From the NCBI GenBank assembly GCA_023257915.1, contig JALRBB010000136.1:1-7836 (forward strand): 7,836 bases of DNA. The letters run 5' to 3'. The notes under the pieces are model-generated. The model was not told where the DNA came from. It was given only the letters and a program-made list of their open reading frames with translations, and did no database searches. The DNA comes from Quisquiliibacterium sp. Lineage in GTDB: Bacteria > Pseudomonadota > Gammaproteobacteria > Burkholderiales > Burkholderiaceae_E. Both the position numbers and the translations under genes were made by a program. Below, piece after piece: positions 1 through 5,893 of the stretch (position 1 is its first letter; the number at the start of each line of letters is the position of its first letter).

Positions 1-660
1 GCCTATGAACTTGGGGATACGCAGTCGGAACTGAGTCGGCTCGAGGCTTCACTGCGCAGCTATCCCCGAGAGGCGCTGATGCACTGCCATCTTTCCTGGC
101 ATGCGGCACTGTTCGCGATGCAGTTAGGCGATTCGGACAAAGCCTGGCGGCATTACCGCGACTCCGTGCATCCGGACGTTGCGCTGGCTCCACCGCTCAA
201 TATGGTGACCGATTGCGCGTCGTTTCTATGGCGGGCTGAACTGGCCGATCAGCCCGCACCTGGCGGGGCTGCCGGGGCACAGCGCGAATGGGACACGGTA
301 CATCGCAGCGCTCGGCAGTATTTTCCGAAGGCGGGTGTCACATTCGCCGACGTGCATGTCGCGCTCGCCTGCATTGCGAGTGGTGATCGCACAGGGCTTG
401 GCGAGCTTCGCGCGCAGCTCGCCGAGCGTCTGGCGGCCGGCAAGCTGACCGCGGGGCCGGCGGTGCTTTCGCTGGTGGACGGACTGGCCGCCTATCGTGA
501 CGCAGACTGGCCGCGCGCGGTGCGCGAACTGGGTGCTGCGTTGCCCGAAACGGTGCGCATTGGTGGCAGTCGTGCACAGCGGGATCTGGTGGCGTTGACG
601 CTTGCCGAGGCGCAACGTCAGGCAGGTGCCGGCACCGGGAGGCCGCCTGGATTCAGGTGA
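1..660 (+). CDS. TTC38-like tetratricopeptide repeat protein, 3' part (N-terminus outside window)
   Basis: The reading frame is open from the first base, so the gene begins upstream; 219 residues are visible before the TGA at 658-660. The ATG at 79 is internal. The alpha-helical, alanine-rich sequence resembles bacterial proteins of the TTC38 (tetratricopeptide repeat protein 38) family. Family-like signatures are the HLSWHAALF segment (visible residues 30-38), which is followed by a helix with a GD-K-AW-HY pattern, an F-DVHVALA segment near residue 120, and the near-C-terminal run VRIGGSRAQRDLVALTL (residues about 190-206). TPR helices usually mediate protein-protein contacts, but this family has no firmly assigned bacterial role and nothing nearby suggests one. 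The gene converges on dctM with only 42 bp between the stop codons, so it is not part of that operon. The family call comes from recognised motifs, not a search. Confidence 0.72.
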   Translation, partial: AYELGDTQSELSRLEASLRSYPREALMHCHLSWHAALFAMQLGDSDKAWRHYRDSVHPDVALAPPLNMVTDCASFLWRAELADQPAPGGAAGAQREWDTVHRSARQYFPKAGVTFADVHVALACIASGDRTGLGELRAQLAERLAAGKLTAGPAVLSLVDGLAAYRDADWPRAVRELGAALPETVRIGGSRAQRDLVALTLAEAQRQAGAGTGRPPGFR

Positions 661-702
661 AACCGCAGCAGTTGGGCGGCGAAGCGGGCTTTGCGCTGGG
701 CT

Positions 703-1989
703 TTAGTTCGCGCGCATCGTGCCTGGCAGCCAAAGCGCCAGTTGCGGCCAGAGAATCACGAGCCCCATGACCGCGATCATCAACAGCACATAGGGTGCGC
801 TGCCCCGCACGATCTCGCCCATCGGTGCGCGGGTGATCGCCTTGATCGTGAACAGGTTCATGCCGACCGGCGGCGTGATTTGCGCAAGCTCCAGGTTGAT
901 GACCAGCAGCACGCCGTACCAGATCGGGTTGATGCCCAGATGCGCCAAGGCTGGCATGATCACCGGAGTCGTGATCAGGATGATCGCAATCGACTCCAGG
1001 AACATGCCGAGCACGAAGATCAGCGCCATCATCACGATGATGAAACCAATCGCGCCGGTATCGTTGGCGATGATCGTCTCGACAATCTGCTGGGGGATGC
1101 GCAGCTTGGTGAGCACGTGCCCGAACACTGAGGCACCGGCCAGGATCATGAACAGCATCGCCGAGACCTTGCAGCCGTCGATGGCAGAATCCCAGATGTC
1201 TCTCAGACCGATCGTGCGATAGATCACGACGCCGATCAACAGTGCCAGCCAGGCACCTGCGGCCGCCGCTTCAGTGGCGGTAAACAGGCCTGCGTACATG
1301 CCGCCGAGGACAAAAACCGGCAGCGAGATCGCCCATACCGACTTGCGGATTGCCAGCAGGGCTTCAGACAGGCTGGCGCGGGGCTCGCGGGCGATGTGTT
1401 TACGACGCATCGCGACGGAGATCATCGTCCAGACGACGAACACTGTTGCCATCAGCAAGCCCGGAACGATGCCGGCCATGAACAGGCCGCCGATCGAGGT
1501 GTCGGTGGTGACGCCGTACAAGACCATCGGGCCGGACGGGGGGATCAGGATGCCGAGTGTGCCGCCGGCCGCCACCAGTCCGTAGGCTTCGCGCGGGGAA
1601 TAGCCAAAGCGCAGCATTTGCGGGATGGCTACCGCGCCGATCGTCAGGGCAGTCGCCACGCTGGAGCCGGAAATCGCCGCGAAGATCGTGCAGGCGGTGA
1701 TCGTGGCGATACCCAGTCCGCCAGGCAGATGGCGGGTCAGCGTGTACGCGGTGTTGTACAGATCGTCGACGATCCGACCACGGATCATCAGGTGCGCCAT
1801 AAACGCGAACAGCGGAATCGCCACCAGCAGGTAGCGGTTGATCTCGCCGAAGATGACTTCAGTGACCGAGCCGAGTTCGCCTTGTGTGATCAGGAGCGCG
1901 GCACCACCGTAAAGCGCTAGACCCGCGAAGATCGGCAGGCCGGTAAACAGCAGCAGCAGCAGGCCGGCGAACAACAGCGTAACGGTCAT
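703..1989 (-). CDS. dctM: TRAP transporter large permease, DctM subunit
   Basis: This is the large membrane subunit of a tripartite ATP-independent periplasmic (TRAP) transporter, which carries the translocation pathway and couples uptake to an ion gradient, usually sodium. The product is 428 residues, normal for the family, and almost entirely hydrophobic helices. Family motifs are visible in order: PLFAFMAHLM (about 59-68), HLPGGLGIATI (87-97), FAAISGSSVATA (103-114), GTLGILIPPSGPMVLYGV (143-160), FTATEAAAAGAW (236-247) and the mirrored ITPPVGMNLF (371-380). The frame stays open upstream to an ATG at 2124, but that adds 45 polar residues lying over dctQ. The ATG at 1989 gives the expected hydrophobic N-terminus and an ATGA overlap with the dctQ stop, so the two are probably translationally coupled. 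It is the last gene of dctPQM. Subunit identity is secure; the substrate cannot be read from this subunit. Confidence 0.95.
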   Translation of the reverse strand: MTVTLLFAGLLLLLFTGLPIFAGLALYGGAALLITQGELGSVTEVIFGEINRYLLVAIPLFAFMAHLMIRGRIVDDLYNTAYTLTRHLPGGLGIATITACTIFAAISGSSVATALTIGAVAIPQMLRFGYSPREAYGLVAAGGTLGILIPPSGPMVLYGVTTDTSIGGLFMAGIVPGLLMATVFVVWTMISVAMRRKHIAREPRASLSEALLAIRKSVWAISLPVFVLGGMYAGLFTATEAAAAGAWLALLIGVVIYRTIGLRDIWDSAIDGCKVSAMLFMILAGASVFGHVLTKLRIPQQIVETIIANDTGAIGFIIVMMALIFVLGMFLESIAIILITTPVIMPALAHLGINPIWYGVLLVINLELAQITPPVGMNLFTIKAITRAPMGEIVRGSAPYVLLMIAVMGLVILWPQLALWLPGTMRAN

Positions 1990-2552
1990 TCGAGTTCTTC
2001 GCCGCCGTGTCCGGATGGAACCAGGTCTGCGCCAATCAGCGAGCGCCAGAGCACCTCGATTGCCGCTAGCAGAAGTAGCGCACCGCCGATGGGCATCAAC
2101 AGCATCAACATCCAGGTCGGCCACTCGAGAGCTCCCTCGGTGACCAGACCGAGCGTGCGCGCGAGCATCGCGGTCTCCCAGCCATTGATGATCAGCACCA
2201 ACGAAATCGCGATCGTCGCCAGTGCCGCCCAGACGCGAGCCAGTCGACGAGCGGGCGGCGCCAGACGCGAAACCAGGATGTCGACCCCAATATGCTCGGA
2301 GTGTCGCAGTGACTGCGTCGCGGCTAGCATCACGATCGCCACCAGGGCAATGCCGACTAGATCGTCGACCCAGACCGGGGCATCGTTGAACAGGTAACGC
2401 ATGATGACCGCCCAGCCGATCAGCGCAAAGGAAAGCAACATCGCCAGCGCCGAAATGGCCATCGCGACTGCTGCCAGTCGCGAGACCAGACCGCTTAGAA
2501 GAGCCAGTAAACGAGGCAGTTCAACCGGATTCTGAGAGTTGGGCGAGGGCAT
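1986..2552 (-). CDS. dctQ: TRAP transporter small permease, DctQ subunit
   Basis: This is the small membrane subunit of the TRAP transporter, which packs against DctM in the inner membrane and scaffolds it. The 188 residues show the usual four hydrophobic segments (about 28-50, 64-80, 106-123 and 147-168). The family signature between the first two lies in RYLFNDAPVWVDDLVG (52-67), followed by LRHSEHIGVD (82-91), where the conserved polar H-x-x-VD pattern sits. The stop codon overlaps the dctM start by four bases. The ATG at 2552 is the best start, because the next methionine (residue 31) would remove part of the first membrane helix. No Shine-Dalgarno sequence precedes it; instead a GC-rich hairpin lies 18-38 bases upstream. 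The C-terminal tail (GHGGEELE) is short and acidic. Confidence 0.93.
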   Translation of the reverse strand: MPSPNSQNPVELPRLLALLSGLVSRLAAVAMAISALAMLLSFALIGWAVIMRYLFNDAPVWVDDLVGIALVAIVMLAATQSLRHSEHIGVDILVSRLAPPARRLARVWAALATIAISLVLIINGWETAMLARTLGLVTEGALEWPTWMLMLLMPIGGALLLLAAIEVLWRSLIGADLVPSGHGGEELE

Positions 2553-2569
2553 GGTCTGGCGGGGGCAGG

Positions 2570-2590
2570 GCGCCGGCAGATCGCCGGCGC
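2570..2590 (-). promoter_or_regulatory. Perfect 8-bp GC hairpin between dctP and dctQ
   Basis: Arms GCGCCGGC (2570-2577) and GCCGGCGC (2583-2590) pair perfectly around a five-base loop. The hairpin lies in the 79-bp gap, after the dctP stop and 18 bases before the dctQ start. The minus strand shows no T-run after it, so it is not a standard intrinsic terminator. It is more likely a partial terminator or an RNA structure that protects the dctP message, giving more binding protein than permease. The structure is seen directly; the role is inferred. Confidence 0.5.
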
Positions 2591-2631
2591 AGACCTCGGA
2601 GCGGAATAGCTGACCGGTCGCAGATGCCCGG

Positions 2632-3636
2632 TCAGAGTCGGTCGATCAATTCAAGCAACTTGACGCCATCCGGGGCGGTGGCTCGCAAGAATTCGCGCTT
2701 GACCGCCGGTTGCATCGCATCGGCCATCACCTGCTCTTGCTGTTTGGTCAGGGCAATCGTCTTCATGCCCTTGTCATTGAGCACCTTGACGTCGTTCGCC
2801 GGGACGCCGTCGGTGGTTCGAATGGAGCGTTGTACTGCGCGATCTGCTGCCTTCTGGATCGCATCGCGCACGTCCGTGGGGAGGCCGTTCCACCAGGCCG
2901 GGTTCACGACCAGATTGTCGAAAGCCAGGATGATGTTGGAGGCAACGCCGAATTTTTGAATTTCGTAAAACTTGCGGCTGTTGGCTGCCTTGACGCCAGT
3001 AAAGCCGGCATCAAGCACGCCGGTCTGCAGCGCCTGGTACACCTCGGAGCCGGGCATTGCGGATGGCTTTGCACCCATTTCCTCGAGGCCGGAATCGAAC
3101 ATCTTGTTCAAGCCGCGAATCTTCAGCCCGGAAAAATCCGCTGGCGTGATCAGCGGACGCGCTGCAGAGGTGAAGATTCCGTCGTTGGTATCGACGATCC
3201 AGGCAATGTTCTTGACGCCGCGGGCCGCCATCTTTGCATCGAGCAGTTTCGATGCTTCCGAACCGATAAAGGCTTTTTGCTTGGCGACCGAAGTCATCAG
3301 GTAAGGAATGATCGTGACGCTCATCTCGGGGATGGTCTTGCCCCACTGGAAGCTCAGAATCGCAGCCGCTTCAATCTTGCCACTGGCGACAGCCGGATGA
3401 TTCTGATTCGGCTTGAACAGTTGAGCTGCCCCGAAAATCTGAACCTCGGCGCGTCCCTTCGTGAATTCCTGAACTTCCTTGGCGAACAGCGCGATGTTGA
3501 CCGCGCTGTGATGCGCCGGCGGGAACTGGTGGCTCAGTCGCATCGTGAATTCCGCGGCGCCTGCGCCGGCGCTGAGACTTGCCGTGACGAATGCCGCGAA
3601 TACGGCTGACAGTGTGAATTGACGACGACCGATCAT
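2632..3636 (-). CDS. dctP: TRAP transporter periplasmic solute-binding protein, DctP family
   Basis: This is the extracytoplasmic binding protein that captures the solute and delivers it to DctQM. The 334-residue length fits the family. Residues 1-28 look like a signal peptide: MIGRR, a hydrophobic core, and a GAA cleavage region before E29. The twin arginine in GRRQFTLS hints at Tat export. The mature protein begins with the typical EFTMRLSHQFPP. The central family block is FSGLKIRG (168-175) followed by MPGSEVYQALQTGVLDAGFTG (194-214). Arg174 sits where DctP proteins place the arginine that binds the ligand carboxylate, so an organic acid is plausible, but the exact substrate is unknown. 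WWNGLP (248-253) is also typical. The ATG is set by an AGGAGA ribosome-binding site five bases upstream. It is the first gene of dctPQM. Confidence 0.95.
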   Translation of the reverse strand: MIGRRQFTLSAVFAAFVTASLSAGAGAAEFTMRLSHQFPPAHHSAVNIALFAKEVQEFTKGRAEVQIFGAAQLFKPNQNHPAVASGKIEAAAILSFQWGKTIPEMSVTIIPYLMTSVAKQKAFIGSEASKLLDAKMAARGVKNIAWIVDTNDGIFTSAARPLITPADFSGLKIRGLNKMFDSGLEEMGAKPSAMPGSEVYQALQTGVLDAGFTGVKAANSRKFYEIQKFGVASNIILAFDNLVVNPAWWNGLPTDVRDAIQKAADRAVQRSIRTTDGVPANDVKVLNDKGMKTIALTKQQEQVMADAMQPAVKREFLRATAPDGVKLLELIDRL

Positions 3637-3641
3637 GCGTG

Positions 3642-3647
3642 TCTCCT
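3642..3647 (-). promoter_or_regulatory. Ribosome-binding site of dctP
   Basis: The minus strand reads AGGAGA, five bases before the ATG ending at 3636. It fixes the dctP start and is much stronger than anything in front of dctQ or dctM, in keeping with binding protein being made in excess. Confidence 0.8.
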
Positions 3648-3717
3648 GTTGATATTGTTTTTAAAGACCCCCGGGACCCTCAAGCGCCGCAGGTATCGAC
3701 AGTTTCGCGCGTCCAGA

Positions 3718-3975
3718 TTAGCGACGCTGGGGGCCGGACGTCGACGGCGGACGACCTGGCAGATGGCGGTAGGTGATCCGGCCCTTTGTCAGGTCATAAG
3801 GCGACATCTCCAGCGAGACTGCGTCGCCCGCGATGATGCGGATATGGTTCTTTTTCAGCTTGCCGCCCGCATAGGCAACAAGGTTATGCCCGTTGTCGAG
3901 CGTGACGCGGTAGCGGCCGTCGGGCAGCACCTCGGTCACCGCTCCGTGCATTTCGATCAGTTCTTCCTTGGCCAT
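3718..3975 (-). CDS. infA: Translation initiation factor IF-1 with C-terminal tail (InfA2 type)
   Basis: IF-1 is a small OB-fold protein that binds the A site of the 30S subunit during initiation and helps IF-2 and IF-3 select the initiator tRNA. The N-terminal [13 protein letters not shown], the central [11 protein letters not shown] (41-51) and [13 protein letters not shown] (58-70) match the IF-1 fold closely. The protein has 85 residues, about 13 more than the 72-residue E. coli factor. The extra is a proline- and arginine-rich tail (from about residue 72) ending QRR. Betaproteobacteria commonly carry two IF-1 genes, one in the ribosomal-protein cluster and a longer one elsewhere; this isolated copy fits the second type. 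The ATG has a strong TAGGAGAG site five bases upstream. No terminator is visible in the 81 bases before dctP, so read-through into the transporter operon is possible. Confidence 0.95.
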   Translation of the reverse strand: MAKEELIEMHGAVTEVLPDGRYRVTLDNGHNLVAYAGGKLKKNHIRIIAGDAVSLEMSPYDLTKGRITYRHLPGRPPSTSGPQRR

Positions 3976-3980
3976 TCCAA

Positions 3981-3988
3981 CTCTCCTA
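3981..3988 (-). promoter_or_regulatory. Ribosome-binding site of infA
   Basis: The minus strand reads TAGGAGAG, five bases before the infA ATG at 3975, a strong and well-spaced Shine-Dalgarno sequence that confirms the start. Confidence 0.8.
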
Positions 3989-4246
3989 AGTATCGTGCGT
4001 CAGTCCTGTCGCGAGCGTTGCCCTGCCCTGCGCGAAGCTGCGCATCGTGCTGCGCTAAGCGCTTGCAACAGCGCTCGCAACCTTGAGTGCGCATGCGCGT
4101 TGTGTGGCGGCAGAACCGAACATGGTCGCGCTGGAGGGTCGGGCAACCGGGCAGCGCATCATCGAAACCGGGCTATCACACTGGGCCATCAAATGACCGT
4201 CACCGATAAGGTGAAACTCTGCGTGACGCAGCAGCAAGATCAACCG
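3989..4246 (-). other. Non-coding upstream region of infA, rich in inverted repeats
   Basis: This gene-free stretch lies between the tRNA-Lys terminator and the infA ribosome-binding site. I see no convincing sigma-70 promoter pair on the minus strand, although the infA promoter must lie here or further upstream. Several dyad elements are present. CTGCGT and ACGCAG (4219-4231) flank one base. TCACC and GGTGA (4200-4214) flank five bases. GCGCATGCGC (4089-4098) and AAGCGCTT (4057-4064) are palindromes. A longer pairing joins GCGAGCG (4011-4017) with CGCTCGC (4072-4078), extended by TTGC and GCAA with a bulge. In the infA transcript the last would fold into a large stem ending about 23 bases before the ribosome-binding site. 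The repeats are visible; regulation is inferred. Confidence 0.35.
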
Positions 4247-4248
4247 TC

Positions 4249-4277
4249 AAAAAGAAATTAGCCGGGCGGGCCGGCTA
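4249..4277 (-). terminator. Intrinsic terminator of tRNA-Lys
   Basis: Arms TAGCCGG (4259-4265) and CCGGCTA (4271-4277) form a perfect seven-base stem with a five-base loop. On the minus strand it is followed by ATTTCTTTTT, a good T-tract. The hairpin begins 18 bases after the tRNA CCA end, which is the expected position and orientation for ending the tRNA transcript. Confidence 0.85.
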
Positions 4278-4295
4278 GTTCTCATGTATTTCCGG

Positions 4296-4371
4296 TGGTA
4301 GGCCGTGCTGGATTCGAACCAGCGACCAACGGATTAAAAGTCCGCTGCTCTACCAGCTGAGCTAACGACCC
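4296..4371 (-). tRNA. tRNA-Lys (anticodon TTT)
   Basis: The minus strand folds as a 76-nt tRNA with encoded CCA: acceptor arm GGGTCGT with ACGGCCT, D arm GCTC with GAGC, anticodon loop CTTTTAA (anticodon at 4336-4338), T arm GCTGG with CCAGC around TTCGAAT, and discriminator A. The TTT anticodon reads AAA and AAG lysine codons. The acceptor stem has two wobble pairs, G1-U72 and U4-G69, and the anticodon stem has G27-U43. The gene has its own promoter and terminator, so it is a single-gene unit. It lies downstream of cpoB, as the lysT tRNA cluster does in E. coli. Confidence 0.97.
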
Positions 4372-4386
4372 CCGAAACAGCCCGAA

Positions 4387-4415
4387 ATTATATCCGGAGC
4401 ACTAAGTCTGGTCAA
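4387..4415 (-). promoter_or_regulatory. Sigma-70 promoter of tRNA-Lys
   Basis: On the minus strand a -35 box TTGACC (4410-4415) and a perfect -10 box TATAAT (4387-4392) are separated by exactly 17 bases. The start site would fall near 4380, about nine bases before the mature tRNA 5' end. The bases after the -10 box (TTCGGGCTG) are fairly GC-rich, as in stable-RNA promoters under stringent control; that regulation is inferred. Confidence 0.88.
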
Positions 4416-4424
4416 ACGCTTGCA

Positions 4425-4446
4425 TCGGGCAGCCGTTGCCGCCCGA
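4425..4446 (-). terminator. Possible terminator after cpoB (weak T-tract)
   Basis: In minus-strand RNA, 4446-4438 pairs with 4433-4425 over nine bases, closing a four-base loop AACG. One pair is G-U, so the fold is slightly better as minus-strand RNA than as plus-strand RNA. It begins 33 bases after the cpoB stop and ends ten bases before the tRNA -35 box. The following bases (TGCAAGCGTTTG) are not a proper T-tract, so it may act only weakly or mark the 3' end of the tol-pal message in another way. Confidence 0.4.
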
Positions 4447-4478
4447 CTGCATGCTTGATGCCCTCGCGTATCCGGTGC

Positions 4479-5273
4479 TCACTTGAGCGCAGCAAGGCGC
4501 TCGCGGGCGATTTTTGCAGCAGCCGAGTCCTTGTGCCGAGCGATCAAATTTTCGAATGTCTTGCGCGCCGATTTTTTGTCGCCGCTGTCGATCTGCGCGA
4601 TTCCGATGCCTAGCATCGCATCCGGCACGCGCTTGTCCTCGGGGTATTTGCTGATCAAGGCCTGCTGCGTTGCGATCGAACCTTTCAGGTCTTTCTGGGC
4701 AAACTGAGCGCTTCCCATCCAGAACAAGGCTTCGGGCATGTAGCCGCTGTTCGGCCAGCGCTTTCGCAACAGACCGAAATCACTGACTGCGGCGCCGAAG
4801 TCGCCGGCGCGAAACCGGGTCATTGCTGCGTCGAAGGTCTTTTGCTCCTCAGGTTCAACCAGGACCATCTTGCCGTCGATTTCAATCTTCGTCGGTTCGA
4901 ACGGTTTTAGCCGGGTGTCCAGATCGGAGTAAAGATCTTTCTGGCGGCGTTGATTCTGCGCGAGATCGTTGGCCTGGACTTCGAGTTGTCCGCGCAGCTT
5001 GGCGACGTCCTGACGCAGCGCTTCGATCTGGTTTTGCAGATCGAGTTGTCCGCGAGCGGTCTGTTCAAGCCGGTCGATACGTTCGGCCAGTTCCGTAGTG
5101 CGCTCCTCGAGCGCGCGCGACAGGGCTTCCACCTTGCCGCGCATGTCGATGATCGCGCGACGAGCCTCGTTATCGCCAAACAACTGGGCGCTGGCGAACT
5201 GCGGTGCGAGCAGTGCCGCACCCGCGAGAATCAGGGCGCCCGCGAGCCTGGTCGATTGTGGGGTCTGCTTCAC
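4479..5273 (-). CDS. cpoB: Cell division coordinator CpoB (YbgF), periplasmic TPR protein
   Basis: CpoB (YbgF) is a periplasmic partner of the Tol-Pal system; in E. coli it binds TolA and links outer-membrane constriction to PBP1B-driven septal peptidoglycan synthesis. Residues 1-29 form a signal peptide ending FASA before QLFGDNEARRAI, which matches the family start. Residues about 35-125 form a heptad-rich coiled coil, which causes trimerisation in the family. Residues about 144-264 hold three TPR units (for example AGDFGAAVSDFGLL and YPEDKRVPDAML). The frame is open to an ATG at 5309, but the GTG at 5273 is preferred: it overlaps the pal TGA as GTGA, avoids 12 extra residues before the signal peptide, and gives 264 residues, almost exactly the E. 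coli length. Translation is probably coupled to pal, since no ribosome-binding site is evident. Confidence 0.93.
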   Translation of the reverse strand: MKQTPQSTRLAGALILAGAALLAPQFASAQLFGDNEARRAIIDMRGKVEALSRALEERTTELAERIDRLEQTARGQLDLQNQIEALRQDVAKLRGQLEVQANDLAQNQRRQKDLYSDLDTRLKPFEPTKIEIDGKMVLVEPEEQKTFDAAMTRFRAGDFGAAVSDFGLLRKRWPNSGYMPEALFWMGSAQFAQKDLKGSIATQQALISKYPEDKRVPDAMLGIGIAQIDSGDKKSARKTFENLIARHKDSAAAKIARERLAALK

Positions 5274-5806
5274 TGGTAGACCAGGTCGGCGCGGCGGTTT
5301 TCCGCCCACGACGCCTCATCGCCACCGGTGGCGCGGGGCTTTTCTTCACCGAAGCTGACCGGCTCAACCTGCGCATCTGCAACGCCCAGCGCGACCAGCG
5401 CCTTGCGCACTGCCTCGGCACGTTTCTGGCCGAGTGCGAGGTTGTATTCACGGCTGCCGCGATCATCCGTATTGCCCTGGACGATGATCTTGCGGTTGCT
5501 GTTGCTGACCAGGTAGCGTGCGTGCGCGTCGATGGTGCCGCGATACTCGTCCCGGACCGTGTAGCTGTCGAAGTCGAAGTAGATGCTGCGCTTGGCAAGC
5601 GGGCTCGACGGATCGTTCAGCGGATCGCGTTCGCCGGCCGTGACCGACGCGATCCCGCGGCTGTCGGCACCGCTTCCGGCAGCGCCTGATGCGGACTTAT
5701 CGTCGGTCTGGGCGGCAGCGTTCTCATCGAGCTTGACCGAGGAGCCGCAGCCGGCCAGTGCGATCGAGCAGATGGCGGCGATCAGGAGACGTTGCAGGGT
5801 ATTCAT
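5270..5806 (-). CDS. pal: Peptidoglycan-associated lipoprotein Pal
   Basis: Pal anchors the outer membrane to peptidoglycan and exchanges partners with TolB and TolA during envelope constriction. The 178-residue precursor has a lipoprotein signal with lipobox LAGC, so Cys20 is the predicted lipidated residue. Gly21 and Ser22 follow with no Asp at +2, consistent with sorting to the outer membrane. Residues 21-70 form a low-complexity linker. Residues 74-178 are the OmpA-like domain: SIYFDFDSYTV (74-84), GNTDDRGSREYN (111-122), LGQKRAEAVRKAL (125-137) and WAENRRADLVY (167-177). The acidic and arginine residues of the DDRG and NRR segments are where the family binds diaminopimelate in the peptide stem. 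An AAAGG sequence about eight bases before the ATG is a modest ribosome-binding site. The 87-bp gap to tolB shows no clear promoter. Confidence 0.96.
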   Translation of the reverse strand: MNTLQRLLIAAICSIALAGCGSSVKLDENAAAQTDDKSASGAAGSGADSRGIASVTAGERDPLNDPSSPLAKRSIYFDFDSYTVRDEYRGTIDAHARYLVSNSNRKIIVQGNTDDRGSREYNLALGQKRAEAVRKALVALGVADAQVEPVSFGEEKPRATGGDEASWAENRRADLVYQ

Positions 5807-5893
5807 TCCGAGGGCCTTTGATAGATTTGAATTAAACCGGATATTGTCGCTGGTCGATGCTTACGCGAACGTTTCATTTCTGACGAAACTGTG

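Noticed and set aside
661..702. Bidirectional terminator between the convergent TTC38-like gene and dctM
   Set aside because: Only four-base stems can be drawn and there is no T-tract on either strand; a Rho-dependent end or overlapping 3' ends remain possible.
1990..2124. N-terminal extension of DctM to the ATG at 2124
   Set aside because: The 45 extra residues are arginine-rich, antithetical to a membrane N-terminus, and lie entirely over dctQ in another frame.
2710..3609. A 299-codon open frame antisense to dctP
   Set aside because: It is the mirror of a well-supported dctP with biased codon use; its product is Cys/His/Arg-rich with no recognisable fold.
4055..4243. Possible small minus-strand ORF of 62 codons upstream of infA, beginning LLLRHAEFH after a TTG start
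   Set aside because: The start is TTG without a ribosome-binding site, it overlaps the palindromes of the non-coding region, and only a short chance resemblance to an RHxE phosphatase motif is seen.
3968..4261. Plus-strand open frame of 97 codons across the infA upstream region
   Set aside because: It starts with TTG inside the antisense of infA, has no ribosome-binding site, and its product is cysteine- and arginine-rich, as expected of chance frames in GC-rich DNA.
4249..4371. tRNA-Lys as an integration site with an attached mobile element
   Set aside because: No integrase, no repeated copy of the tRNA 3' end in the window, and the downstream genes (infA, dctPQM) match the rest of the window in style.
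5807..5893. Internal promoter for pal in the tolB-pal gap (CAATAT or TTTAAT as -10)
   Set aside because: No acceptable -35 box lies 16-18 bases upstream of either candidate; only a short GTTTC/GAAAC dyad is present.
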